Part shown: piece after piece, positions 11,617 through 25,500 of the stretch | Layout: each line of letters starts with the position of its first letter | Position numbering within the stretch: position 1 is the stretch's first letter | NCBI GenBank assembly: GCA_030248195.1 | Contig: JASAND010020203.1 | Location: 34,977 to 98,976, forward strand | Direction of reading: 5' to 3' | DNA length: 64,000 bases | From: Trissonchulus latispiculum | Taxonomy: Eukaryota > Nematoda > Enoplea > Enoplida > Ironidae | Notes under the pieces: generated by a model | The model's input: the letters and a program-made list of their open reading frames with translations, nothing else | The model's database searches: none | Told to the model about the DNA's origin: nothing | Made by a program: the position numbers and the translations under genes

Positions 11617-14600
11617 GTCAAAAGGCATCAAGTGGTTCCCGCCCGTCATTTTTCCGTTTATAGAATGAGTTTATAATATTCGGGGCCCCAAAACTCATTT
11701 GTCTTATATTTTGACGCGTTAGCCCTATTACAACTTTTTATCTACGTAAAGAGAGCTTTCGAATCATACCCATTTTTAGGCAGTTTCCGTTACTTTCAGT
11801 TTTGACCCATTTTGACCGGATTTGGCCATTTTTGATCCCTTTCAGGCTCCGTAACTCATTTCTCCTACATTTTGGCGCTTTACCCCGATTACAACTTTTT
11901 ACCTACGCAACGAGAGCTTTCGAATGATACCCATATTGGGAAGTTTCCGACAACTTTTAATTTTGTCCCATTTTAACCGTTTTTGGCCATTTTTGACCTC
12001 TTTGAGGCCCCGTAGCTCATTTCTCCTACATTTTGGCGCTTTACCCCTATTATAACTTTTAACCTACGCAACGAGAGCTTTCGAATGATACCCATATTGG
12101 GAAGTTTCCGACAACTTTTAATTTTGACCCATTTTAACCGTTTTTGGCCATTTTTGACCCCTTTGAGGCCCCGTAACTCATTTTTCCTACATTTTGACGC
12201 CTTGGCCCTATTAAAACTTTTCATCCACGCAACGAGAGCTTTCGAATGATATCCATATTGGGAGGTTTCCGTCACTTTCAATTTTGACCATTTGCAGCAT
12301 CACCGTATCGAGTAATTACGAATTGTGTGACACTACGGTGCCGAGGTGCACGGAGGGTCTTCCCGCATCGGGTGCCACTCTACATGCAAAATTTCAGGCC
12401 AACTAGTTGACTCTAGCTCGAGGTAAAGGCGGAAAACCCCTTCAAACGGCCGTTTTGGCCGTTTTTGGCCATTTTTGACACTTTTTCGCCTCATAACTCA
12501 AAATAGGTACATTTTCAGGCCTTGACCCTATTACAACTTTTTCATGGCTCGACGAGAGCTTTCGAATGATACCAAAATTAGCTCATTTGGACAACTTTTT
12601 TATTTTACTCATTTTTACTCACGGGGGTGCTCCGGGAGCACCTCTGCTCCCCCGGGGCTCCCCGCGCTTCCGGGAGCAGTTCAAGTCAAGACCTTCAAAA
12701 TGAGGTATCAACCACCTCTCTACCCCTTCCCAATCTCGAGATAGACAGGGGGGACACGAAAATGTGAACAATAATAATAAGAACTAGCGCTACTGCAAGA
12801 ATGTGTTGCCCACAACAGGTTTTTCTGTTTATTTTTCTGCCATAACTTTCGATAGACGCATGTTCACAAAATGTCGCAAGAAGGAAACTTGCTCAGCTCG
12901 ACGAACTCTTTCGTTTGAGCACCATATCGACCACTTTCAGAGAAATTTTTCAAAATCCGGAATTTTCCGGAACGAATATCTCGAAATCCGTAAATTTTCG
13001 GGAAATTTCGGTTTTTGTTTCGAAATCAGCGTTGTCGAATTGCCCTATGACCAACTTTTGAGTGAAATCGGAGACAAAAAATTTGGACCCAAAATCCGGA
13101 TTTTCGTGAATTCCCGGATTTTCAGTTTTTCGGACATAACTTTCGCTAGACGCATTTTCGGAAAATGTCGCAAGAAGGAAAGTTGCTCAGCTCGACGAGA
13201 TCTTTAATTTGAGTACCATATCGACCACTTTTGGAGAAATTTTTCAAAATCGGGAATTTTCCGGGTGGAATATCTCGAAATCCGGAAATTTTCCGGAAAT
13301 TTCGATTTCAGTTTCGAAATCAGCGTGGTCGAGTTTCCCTATTACCAACTTTTGAGCGAAATCGGAGACAAAAAATTTTTGACCAAATTTAGGATTTTGA
13401 AATTTCGCCTTGGTCCCCCCTTACCAACCGAAAAATTCCGGGATTCGCCATTCCCGGAATCCGGAAGGTATCGGATCCATCTTGCTTCCCGGAGATGTCC
13501 TAGTCAAGGGCTTCAAAATAAGGTATCAACCACCCCTGTACCCCTTCCCAATCTCGAGATCTAGGGGGGGGACAGACGGATAATAATAATAATAATAATA
13601 AGTCAAAAGGCATCAAGTGGTTCCCGCCCGACATTTTTCCGTTTATATACAAAATGGTTTCATTTTTAGGAAAAGTATTGAGATTAGCACATTGCGTCTA
13701 TTACAACTTTTTATCTACTCAACGAGTGCTTTCGAATGACACCGGTATCAACCGGATCCGACAATTTTCAATTTTGACCCATTTTGACCGGTTTTGGCCA
13801 TTTTAGACCCCTTTGTGGCTCCGTAACTCATTTTTCCCACACTTTGGTGCGTTGGCCCTATTGCAACTTTTTATCCACGTAACGAGAGCTTTCGAGTGAT
13901 ACCCATATCAACCCAATTGAACAAATTTCAGTTTTGACCCATTTTGACCGTTTTGGCCATTTTGGGCCATTTTGCGGCCCCGTAACTCATTTCTCCTACA
14001 TTTTGACGCCTTGGCCCTATTACAACTTTTTATCCACGCAACGAGAGCTTTCGAATGATATCCACATTGTGGGGTTTCTGACGACTTTTATTTTTTGCCG
14101 ATTTTGACCGGTTTTGTCCATTTTTGACCCCTTTGAGGCTCCGTAACTCATTTTCCCTACATTTTGACGCCTTGGCCCTATTACAACTTTTTATCCACGC
14201 AACAAGAGCTTTCGAATGATACCCATATTGGGGGGGTTTCCGTCACTTTCAATTTTAACAATTTGCAGCATCACCGTATCGAGTACTTGCATATTGCGCA
14301 GCACTATTGAACGCAGGTGTCCCAAGGGTCTTCCCGCATCGGGTGTCACCCTACATGCAAAATTTCAGGCCAACTAGTTGACTCTAGCTCGAGATAAAGG
14401 CGGAAAACCCCTTCAAACGGCCGTTTTGGCCGTTTTTGGCCATTTTTGACCCTTTTTCGCCTCATAACTAAAAATGGGTGCATTTTCAGGCCTTTACCCA
14501 ATTACAACTTTTTCATTACTCGCCGAGAGCTTTCGAATGATACCAAAATTAGCTCATTTGGACAACTTTTTTATTTTACTCATTTTTACTCACGGGGGTG

Positions 14601-17600
14601 CTCCGGGAGCACCTCTGCTCCCCCGGGGCTCCCCGCGCTTCCGGGAGCAGTTCAAGTCAAGACCTTCAAAATGAGGTATCAACCACCTCTCTACCCCTTC
14701 CCAATCTCGAGATAGACAGGGGGGACACGAAAATGTGAACAATAATAATAAGAAGAAGAATAAGAAAAATAAACATGTCCAGAACATAGGGTTCCAAACC
14801 CTTTGGAAAAGGGCGGGAACCCAATAACTAGCGCTACTGCAAGAATGTGTTGCCCACAACTGGTTTTTCTGTTTATTTTTCTGCCATAACTTTCACCAGA
14901 AGCATTTCCGGAAAATACGGTAATGATGAAAATTACTCAGCACGACGAGCGCTTTCATTTGAGTACCATATCGACCACTTTCGGAAAAATTTTTCAAAAT
15001 CCGGAATTTTCCGGATCGAATATCTCGAAATCCGGAAATTTTCCGGAAATTTCGATTTCAGTTTCGAAATCAGCGCGGTCGAGTTACCCTATGACCAACT
15101 TTTGAGCGAAATCAGAGACAAAAAATTTTTTGGTCCAAAATCCGGGTTTCCGTGAATTCCCGGATTTTCAGTTTTTCGGCCATAACTTTCGCTACACGCA
15201 TTTCCGGAAAATGTCGCAAGAAGGAAAGTTGTTCAGCTCGACGAGCTCTTTCATTTGAGTACCATATCAACCACTTTTGAAGAAATGTTTCAAAATCCGA
15301 AATTTTCCGGGTCTAATATCTCGAAATCCGTAAAGTTTCCGGAAATTTCGATTTCAGTTTCGAAATCAGCGTGGTCGAGTTACCCTATGACCAACTTTTG
15401 AGCGAAATCGGAGACAAAAAATTTTTGACCAAATTTTGGATTTTGAAATTTCGCCTTGGTCCCCCCTTACCAACCGAAAAATTCCGGGATTCACCATTCC
15501 CGGAATCCGGAAGGTATCGGAGCCATCCTGCTTCTCGGAGATGTCCTAGTCAAGGGCTTCAAAATGAGGTATCAACCAAACCTGTACCCCTTCCCAATCT
15601 CGAGATCTAGGGGGGGGACAGACGGATAATAATAATAATAATAATCACTAGCGCTACTGCAAGAATGTGTTGCCCACAACACGTTCCTTTGTGGTATAGA
15701 TTTTGCTAGATACCTGTTAAGCTGTTTCTGTTCAGGAAATCTGTCCCAGGACTCAAAGAACTTTCAATTAAGCACCATATTGCCCATGTTTCAACGAGTT
15801 TTTGAAAATCCGGTTTTTCCGGAAATTCCGGATTTTCCAATCTGCGGCCATAACTTTCGCTAGAAGCATTTCCGGAAAATACGGCAATGATGAAAATTAC
15901 TCAGCTCGACGAGCTCTTTCATTTGAGTACCATATCGACCACTTTTGGAGAAATTTTTCAAAATCCGGAATTTTCCGGGTCGAATATCTCGAAATCCGGA
16001 AATTTTCCGGAAATTTCGATTTCAGTTTCGAAATCAGCGTGGTCGAGTTACCCTATGACCAACTTTTGAGCGAAATCGGAGACAAAAAATTTTTGACCAA
16101 ATTTTGGATTTTGAAATTTCGCCTTGGTCCCCCCTTACCAACCGAAAAATTCCGGGATTCGCCATTCCCGGAATCCGGAAGGTATCAGAGCCATCTTGCT
16201 TCCCGGAGATGTCCTAGTCAAGGGCTTCAAAATGAGGTATCAACCACCCCTGTACCCCTTCCCAATCTCGAGATCTAGGGGGGGGACAGACGGATAATAA
16301 TAATAACTAGCGAAGTAGCGAGAATGGGTTGCCGCGGCAGTTTCCCTTAGGTTCCGGGTTTTCTTCCAGAAGAATGCAACAGTTTTTTGGTCGTAACTTT
16401 CGTTAGACGCATTTCCGGAAAATGCCGCAAGCAGAAAAGTTGTTCAACTCGACGAGCTCTTTCATTTGAGTATCATATCGACCACTTTCGGAAAACCTTT
16501 TCAAAATCCGGGTTTTCCGGAATTCCCGGATTTTCAGTTTTTCGGCTGTAACTTTCGCTAGACGCATTTCCGGAAAATGCCGCAAGCAGAAAAGTTGTTC
16601 AGCTCGACGAGCTCTTTCATTTGAGTATCATATCGACCACTTTCGGGAAAAATTTTCAAAATCCGGGTTTTCGGGAATTCCCGGATTTTCAGTTTTTCGG
16701 CTGTAACTTTCGCTAGACGCATTTCCGGAAAATGCCGCAAGAAGGAAAGTTGTTCAGCTCGACGAGCTCTTTCATTTGAGCCCCATATCGACCACTTTCG
16801 GAAAAAATTTTCAAAATCCGGAATTTTCCGGGTCCAATATCTCGAAATCCGTAAATTTTCCGGAAATTTCGATTTCAGTTTCGAAATCAGCGTGGTCGAC
16901 TTACCCTATGACCAACTTTTAAGCAAAATCGGAGACAAAAAATTTTTACGTTTCCCTTGGTCCCCCCTTACCATTCTAAAAAATTCCGGGATTCGCCATT
17001 CCCGGAATCCGGGAAATATCGAACTGCCCGCGCTTCAGTCAACACTTCACCCCACCCCCTAACCCCCCTGAAAATTTCAGCCCAATCGGGCCACCCTAGC
17101 AAAAGTTAGAGGGGGGGGACAGGGGGTGGTAACGAGAATAAATAATAACTAGCGAAGTTGCGAGAATGGGTTGCCGCGGCATTTTCCCTTTGGGGGGACG
17201 GATTTTCAGAAGAATGCAACAGTATGTTGGTCGTATTTTTCGCTACACGCATTTCCCGAAAATGCCGCAAGCAGAAAAGTTGTTCAGCTCGACGAGCTCT
17301 TTCATTTGCGTACCATATTGACCACATTTGAAGAAATTTTTTAAAATCCGGGTTTTCGTGAATTCCCGGATTTTCAGTTTTTCGGCTGTAACTTTCGCTA
17401 GACGCATTTCCGGAAAATGCCGCAAGCAGAAATGTTGTTCAGCTCGACGAGCTCTTTCATTTGAGTACCATATTGACCACTTTTGAAGAACTTTTTTAAA
17501 ATCCGGGTTTTCGGGAATTCCCGGATTTTCAGTTTTTCGGCCATAACTTTCGCTAGGCGCATTTCCGGAAAATGTCGCAAGAAGGAAAGTTGTTCAGCTC

Positions 17601-20584
17601 GACGAGCTCTTTCATTTGAGTACCATATCGACCACTTTCGGAAAAATTTTTCAAAATCCGGAATTTTCCGGGTCCAATATCTCGAAATCCGTAAATTTTC
17701 CGGAAATTTCGATTTCAGTTTCGAAATCAGCGCTATCGAATTACCCTATGACCAACTTTTAAGCAAAATCGGAGACAAAAAATTTTTACGTTTCCCTTGG
17801 TCCCCCCTTACCATTCTAAGAAATTCCGGGATTCGCCATTCCCGGAATCCGGGAAATATCGGACTGCCCGCGCTTCAGTCAACACTTCACCCCACCCCAA
17901 ACCTCCACTGAAAATTTCAGCCCAATCGGGCCACCCTAGCAAAAGTTAGAGGGGGGGGACAGGGGGTGGTCACGAGAATAATAATAATAAAGGGACATAC
18001 CCAGATGAAAGGGTTGCCTTTTTTGTGGAAAAAGCGGCAACCCAATAATAATAAACGGACATACCCAGATGAAAGGGTTGCCTTTTTTGTGTAAAAAGCG
18101 GCAACCCAATAACTAGCGAAGTAGCGAGAATGGGTTGCCGCGGCATTTTCCGTTTATATATGGTTATATCTCCGAAAAGAGGCACCTTTGAGACCCAGTA
18201 TTGTCTGATTCGTGTAGCCCGTATCGAGAGCTCTCATTAGAGTACCATATTGACCATATTTAGAGTTGTTTCGATTTTTGGTCATTTCGGTCGATTTTGC
18301 CCATTTTTGACTACTTTGAAGCTCCGTAACTCATTTTTCCTATATTTTGGTGTGTTGGCACTATTACAACTTTTCATCTACTCAACGAGAGCTTTCGAAT
18401 GACACCGACATGAGCCCGATCCTAGAACTTTCAATTTTGAGCCATTTTGGCCGTTTTTGGCCATTTTTGATTATTTTTCGCCTCATAACTCAAAATGAGT
18501 GCATTTTCAGGCCTTGACCCAATTACAACTTTTTCATTACTCACCGAGAGCTTTCGAATGACACCGACATGAGCCCGATCCTAGAACTTTCAATTTTGAG
18601 CCATTTTGGCCGTTTTTGGCCATTTTTGACCATTTTCGGCCTCATAACTCAAAATGGGTGCATTTTCAGGCCTTGACCCTATTACAACTTTTTCATTACT
18701 CACCGAGAGCTTTCGAATGATACCAAAATTAGCTCATTTGGACAACTTTTTTATTTTACTCATTTTTACTCACGGGGGTGCTCCGGGAGCACCTCTGCTC
18801 CCCCGGGGCTCCCCGCGCTTCCGGGAGCAGTTCAAGTCAAGACCTTTAAAATGAGGTATCAACCACATCTCTACCCCTTTCCAATCTCGAGATAGAGGGG
18901 GGGGACAGGGTGTGGTAACGAGATGAATAATAAATAAACGGACATACCCAGATGAAAGGGTTGCCTTTTTGTGTAAAAAGCGGCAACCCAATAATAATAA
19001 TAATAAGCACAGACCAATAACAAAGTGTTGCCCATTCCTTTGGAAAAGTGGGCAACACAATAATAATAAGCACAGACCAATAACAAAGTGTTGCCCATCC
19101 CTTTGGAAAAGTGGGCAACACAACTAGCGCTACTGCAAGAATGTGTTGCCCACAAATGGTTTTTCTGTTTATTTTTCTGCCATAACTTTCACCAGAAGCA
19201 TTTCCGGAAAATACGGTAATGATGAAAATTACTCAGCACGACGAGCGCTTTCATTTGAGTACCATATCGACCACTTTCGGAAAAATTTTTCAAAATCCGG
19301 AATTTTCCGGATCGAATATCTCGAAATCCGGAAATTTTCCGGAAATTTCGATTTCAGTTTCGAAATCAGCGCGGTCGAGTTACCCTATGACCAACTTTTG
19401 AGCGAAATCGGAGACAAAAAATTTTTTGGTCCAAAATCCGGGTTTCCGTGAATTCCCGGATTTTCAGTTTTTCGGCCATAACTTTCGCTAGACGCATTTC
19501 CGGAAAATGTCGCAAGAAGGAAAGTTGTTCAGCTCGACGAGCTCTTTCATTTGAGTACCATATCAACCACTTTTGAAGAAATTTTTCAAAATCCGGAATT
19601 TTCCCGGTCTAATATCTCGAAATCCGTAAATTTTCCGGCAATTTCGATTTCAGTTTCGAAATCAGCGTGGTCGAGTTACCCTATGACCAACTTTTGAGCG
19701 AAATCGGAGACAAAAAATTTTTGACCAAATTTTGGATTTTGAAATTTCGCCTTGGTCCCCCCTTACCAACCGAAAAATTCCGGGATTCACCATTCCCGGA
19801 ATCCGGAAGATATCGGAGCCATCTTGCTTCCCGGAGATGTCCTAGTTAAGGGCTTCAAAATGAGGTATCAACCACCCCTGTACCCCTTCCCAATATCGAG
19901 ATCTAGGGGGGGGACAGACGGATAATAATAATAACTAGCGAAGTAGCGAGAATGGGTTGCCGCGGCATTTTCCGTTTATAGATGGCCATATCTCCCAAAA
20001 GAGGCACCGTTGTGACCCAGTATAGTCTGATTCGTATAGTCCGTATCGAGAGCTCTCAATAGAGTACCATATTGACCATATTTAGAGTTGTTTAAATTTT
20101 TGGTCATTTTGGTCGATTTTGACCATTTTTGACCCATTTGCGGCTCTGTAACTCAATTTTCGTACACTTTGGCGTTTTGGCCCTATTACAACTTTTTATA
20201 TACTCAATGAGAGCTTTCGAATGACACCGATATGAGCCCGATCCGAGAACTTTCAATTTTGAGCCATTTTGGCCGTTTTTGGGCATTTTTTGACCATTTT
20301 TCGCCTCATAACTCAAAATGAGTGCATTTTCAGGCCTTGACCCAATTACAACTTTTTCATTACTCGCCGAGAGCTTTCGAATGATACCAAAATTAGCTCA
20401 TTTGGACAACTTTTTTATTTTACTCATTTTTACTCACGGGGCTGCTCCGGGAGCAACCTTGCTCCCCCGGGGCTCCCCGCGCTTCAGTCAACACTTCAAG
20501 TCAAGACCTTCAAAATGAGGTATCAACCACCTCTCTACCCCTTCCCAAACTCAAGATAGAGGGGGGGACAGGGGTGGTCACGAG

Positions 20585-20616
<32 letters not shown>

Positions 20617-22505
20617 CGGACATACCCAGATGAAAGGGTTGCCTTTTTGTGTAAAAAGCGGCAACCCAATAATAATCATAATAATAATAAGCACAGACCA
20701 ATAACAAAGTGTTGCCCATTCCTTTAGGAAAAGTGGGCAACACAACTAGCGCTACTGCAAGAATGTGTTGCCCACAACAGGTTTTTCTGTTTATTTTTCT
20801 GCCATAACTTTCACTAGACGCATTTTCAGAAAATGTCGCAAAAAGGAAAGTTGCTCAGCTCGACGAACTCTTTCATTTGAGTACTATATCGACCACTTTT
20901 GGAGAAATTTTTCAAAATCCGTTATTTTCCGGGGCGAATATCTCGAAATCCGTAAATTTTCGGGAAATTTCGATTTCAGTTTCGAAATCAGCGTGGTCGA
21001 ATTACCCTAGGACCAACTTTTGAATGAAATCGGAGACAAAAAATTTTTTGGTCCAAAATCCGGATTTTCGTGAATTCCCGGATTTTCAGTTTTCCGACAT
21101 AACTTTCGCTAGACGCATTTTCGGAAAATGTAGCAAGAAGGAAAGTTGCTCAGCTCGACGAGATCTTTCATTTGAGTACCATATCGACCACTTTCGGAGA
21201 AATTTTTCAAAATCCGGAATTTTCCGGGTCCAATATCTCGAAATCCGGAAATTTTCCGGAAATTTCGATTTCAGTTTCGAAATCACCGTGGTCGAGTTAC
21301 CCTATGACCAACTTTTGAGCGAAATCGGAGACAAAAAATTTTTGACCAAATTTTGGATTTTGAAATTTCGCCTTGGTCCCCCCTTACCATCCGAAAAATT
21401 CCGGGATTCGCCATTCCCGGAATCCGGAAGGTATCGGAGCCATCTCGCTTCCGGGAGATGTCCTAGTCAAGGGCTTCAAAATAAGGTATCAACCAGCCCT
21501 GTACCCCTTCCCAATCTCGAGATCTAGGGGGGGGACAGACGGATAATAATAATAATAACTAGCGCTACTGCAAGAATGTGTTGCCCACAACACCTTCCTT
21601 TGGGGTATAGATGATTTTGCTAGATACTTTTTAAGTTATTTCTGTTCAGGAAATCTGTCCCAGGACTCAAAGAGCTTTCAATTAAGCACCATATTGCCCA
21701 TGTTTCAACGAATTATTGAAAATCCGGTTTTTTTCCGGAAATTCCGGATTTTCTAATCTGCGGCCATAACTTTCGCTAGAAACATTTCCGGAAAGTATGG
21801 TAATGATAAAAATTACTCAGCTCGACGAGCTCTTTCATTTGAGTACCATATCGACCACTTTTGGAGAAATTTTTCAAAATCCGGAATTTTCCGGGTCGAA
21901 TATCTCGAAATCCGGAAATTTTCCGGAAATTTCGGTTTCAGTTTCGAAATCAGCGTGGTCGAATTACCCTATGACCAACTTTTGAGTGAAATCGGAGACA
22001 AAAAATTTTTTGGTCCAAAATCCGGGTTTTCGTGAATTCCCGGATTTTCAGTTTTTCGGCCGTAACTTTCGCTACACGCATTTCCGGAAAATGTCGCAAG
22101 AAGGAAAGTTGCTCAGCTCGACGAGCTCTTTCATTTGAGTACCATATCGACCACTTTTGGAGAAATTTTTCAAAATCCGGAATTTTCCGGGTCGAATATC
22201 TCGAAATCCGTAAATTTTCCGGAAATTTCGATTTCAGTTTCGAAATCAGCGTGGTCGAGTTACCCTATGACCAACTTTTGAGCGAAATCGGACACAAAAA
22301 ATTTTTGACCAAATTTTGGATTTTGAAATTTCGCCTTGGTCCCCCCTTACCATTCGAAAAATTCCGGGATTCGCCATTCCCGGAATCCGGAAGGTATCGG
22401 ACTGCCCAACTGAGGATCCAACGTCCAAGTGAATATCTTCAAAATGAGGTATCAACCATCCCTGTACCCCTTCCCAATCTCGAGATCTAGGGGGGGGACA
22501 GACGG

Positions 22506-22537
<32 letters not shown>

Positions 22538-25500
22538 TAGCGATTGCAAGAGCGTGTTGCCCACCTGCACATTCCATTTAGGTCACAGCTTTATTTCCTA
22601 AGACTTTGATAGCCTCTCGCTCAAGAAGTGCGTTCTTCTGCAATATGTTTGGTTGTATTCGAATACAATAATGACGACACCTTCATCCTAACATGGTTGC
22701 CCTTGAAAAGGCAGTTGGGATAAGTGACTTTTCCATTACACTTTGTTTACACTACTTCATAAAAATGGTTGCCCTTAAAAAGGCAGTTGGGATAAGTGAC
22801 TTTCCAATTACACTTTGTTAACACTACTTCATACAAATGGTTGCCTTTAAGAAGAAAGTTGGGATAAGTGATTTTTCAAGTACACCTTGAATATATACGT
22901 TATACAAATGGTTGCCCTTAAGAAGGCAGTTGGGATAAGTGATATTTTGACTAAACTTCGATTGCAGATTTAGAATCTGCGTCCCCAAATTACCCTATGA
23001 CCGACTTTTCAACCAAATCGGAGACAGAAAGTTTTTGACCATTTCTGACACCTTCGCCTGAACATGGTTGCCCATAAAAGGCCAGTTGGGATAAGTAATT
23101 TTCAACTACATATTGCTAAAAGTTTCCTGATACATCCTTCTAAACCGTGTTCTAGCAAACCCACCGGCTAAACTTGACTAACGAGTTCAAAAAATACAGA
23201 TATTAGGTGTTTCTGGGCAGTTTGCTCACTTTTGCGGTCTCCAACAGTGTAGCTTTTGGCCATATCTCGAGATTCACAAAACCTAGAAAAATTTCGATTG
23301 CAGATTTGGAATCTGCGTCCCCGAATTACCCTATAACCGACTTTTCAACCAAATCGGAGACAAAAAGTTTTTGACCATTTTTGACACCTTCATCTGAAAA
23401 TGGTTGCCCATAAAAGGGCAGTTGGGATAAGGAATTTTCGAATAAATATCGCTAAAAGTTACTTGATATACCATTCTAAGCCGTGTCCTAGCAAATACAC
23501 CGGCTCATCTTGACTAACGAGTTCGAAAAACAACTGATAATAGGCGTTTCCAGAGAACCTGAACCGCCCCTTTCGATTTTTAAAAATTTAAATTTTATAT
23601 TCCCTGCCCTGGTCGACTGGGTGGCGATAGAGTGATGAAATTCACGGATGCACACCTTCTTTTCACGCTCTTCAAAATGAGGTATTAACCAACCCTGTAC
23701 CCCTTCCCAATCTCGAGATCTAGGGGGGGGACACCCACCTGCTAATAATAATAATAAGAATAACTAGCGCTACTGCAAGAATGTGTTGCCCACGATAGGT
23801 TTTTCTGTTTATTTTTCTGCCATCACTTTCGCTAGACGCATTTTCAGAAATTGTTGCAAGGAGTAAAGTTGCTCAGCTCGACGAACTCTTTCGTTTGAGC
23901 ACCATATCGACCACTTTCAAAGAAATTTTTCAAAATCCGGAATTTTCCTGAACGAATATCTCGAAATCCGGAAATTTTCGGGAAATTTCGATTTCAGTTT
24001 CGAAATCAGCGTGGTCGAGTTACCCTATGACCAACTTTTGAGCGAAATCGGAGACAAAAAATTTTTTGGTCCAAAATCCGGGGTTTCGTGAATTCCCGGA
24101 TTTTCAGTTTTTCGGCACTAACTTTCGCTAGACGCATTTCTGGAAAATGTCGCAAGAAGAAAAGTTGTTCAGCTCGACGAGCTCTTTCGTTTGAGTACCA
24201 TATCGACCACTTTTGGAGAAATTTTTCAAAATCCGGAATTTTCCGGGTCGAATATCTCGAAATCCGGAAAGTTTCCGGAAATTTCGATTTCAGTTTTGAA
24301 ATCAGCGTGGTCGCGTTACCCTATGACCAACTTTTGAGCGAAATCGGAGACAAAAAATTTTTGACCAAATTTTGGATTTTGAAATTTCGCCTTGGTCCCC
24401 CCTTACCAACCGAAAAATTCCGGGATTCACCATTCCCGGAATCCGGAAGGTATCGGAGCCATCTTGCTTCCCGGAGATGTCCTAGTCAAGGGCTTCAAAA
24501 TAAGGTATCAACCAGCCCTGTACCCCTTCCCAATCTCGAGATCTAGGGGGGGGACAGACGGATAATAATAATAATAATAAGCACAGACCAATAACAAAGT
24601 GTTGCCCATTCCTTTGGAAAAGTGGGCAACACAATAATAATAACTAGCGAAGTTGCGAGAATGGGTTGCCGCGGCATTTTCCCTTTGGGGGGACGGATTT
24701 TCAGAAGAATGCAACAGTATTTTGGTCGTAATTTTCGCTACACGCATTTCCCGAAAATGCCGCAAGCAGAAAAGTTGTTCAGCTCGACGAGCTCTTTCAT
24801 TTGAGTACCATATTGACCACATTTGAAGAAATTTTTTAAAATCCGGGTTTTCGTGAATTCCCGGATTTTCAGTTTTTCGGCTGTAACTTTCGCTAGACGC
24901 ATTTCCGGAAAATGCCGCAAGCAGAAAAGTTGTTCAGCTCGACGAGCTCTTTCATTTGAGTACCATATTGACCACTTTTGAAGAACTTTTTTAAAATCCG
25001 GGTTTTCGTGAATTCCAGGATTTTCAGTTTTTCGGCTGTAACTTTCGGTAGGCGCATTTCCGGAAAATTTCGCAAGAAGGAAAGTTGCTCAGCTCGACGA
25101 GCTCTTTCATTTAAGTGCCATATCGACCACTTTCGGAAAAATTTTTCAAAATCCGGAATTTTCCGGGTCCAATATCTCGAAATCCGTAAATTTTCCGGAA
25201 ATTTCGATTTCAGTTTCGAAATCAGCGCTATCGAATTACCCTATGCCCAACTTTTAAGCGAAATCGGGGACAAAAAATTTTTACGTTTCCCTTGGTCCCC
25301 CCTTACCATTTTAAAAAATTCCGGGAGCCGCCATTCCCGGAATCCGGGAAATACCGGACTGTCCGCGCTTCAGTCAACACTTCAGCCCACCCCAAACCTC
25401 CACTGAAAATTTCAGCCCAATCGGTCCACCCAATCAAAAGTTAGAGGGGGGGGACAGGGGGTGGTAACGAGATTAAATAATAACTAGCGACTGCGAGAGT

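Larger units (their letters stand above)
15647..19058 (+). mobile_element. Element B3
   Basis: Half-stem 15667-15677; end unit 19007-19058 (arms 19025-19034 and 19049-19058). Body 15647-16294 has a distinct 5' segment (CAACACGTTCC...). Three C elements lie between body and end. Confidence 0.85.
14827..19121 (+). mobile_element. Element B2
   Basis: Half-stem 14847-14857; end unit 19070-19121 (arms 19088-19097 and 19112-19121). Its body 14827-15630 is B-type. Its (AAT)n has been entered by B3. The first roughly 340 bp are nearly identical to B4 (19123 onward). Confidence 0.85.

Noticed and set aside
11365..11668. Asparagine/threonine-rich and leucine/valine-rich frames over the retrotransposon tail
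   Set aside because: They are translations of (ACC)n and (AAC)n triplets, not proteins.
12803..13207. Long open frames such as 12803-13207, 15802-16278, 21024-21527, 24088-24546 and 38062-38568 as a repeated protein family
   Set aside because: They are translations of the core repeat, appear in several frames and both strands, end in the low-complexity block and have no start context or domain. They are best read as repeat DNA.
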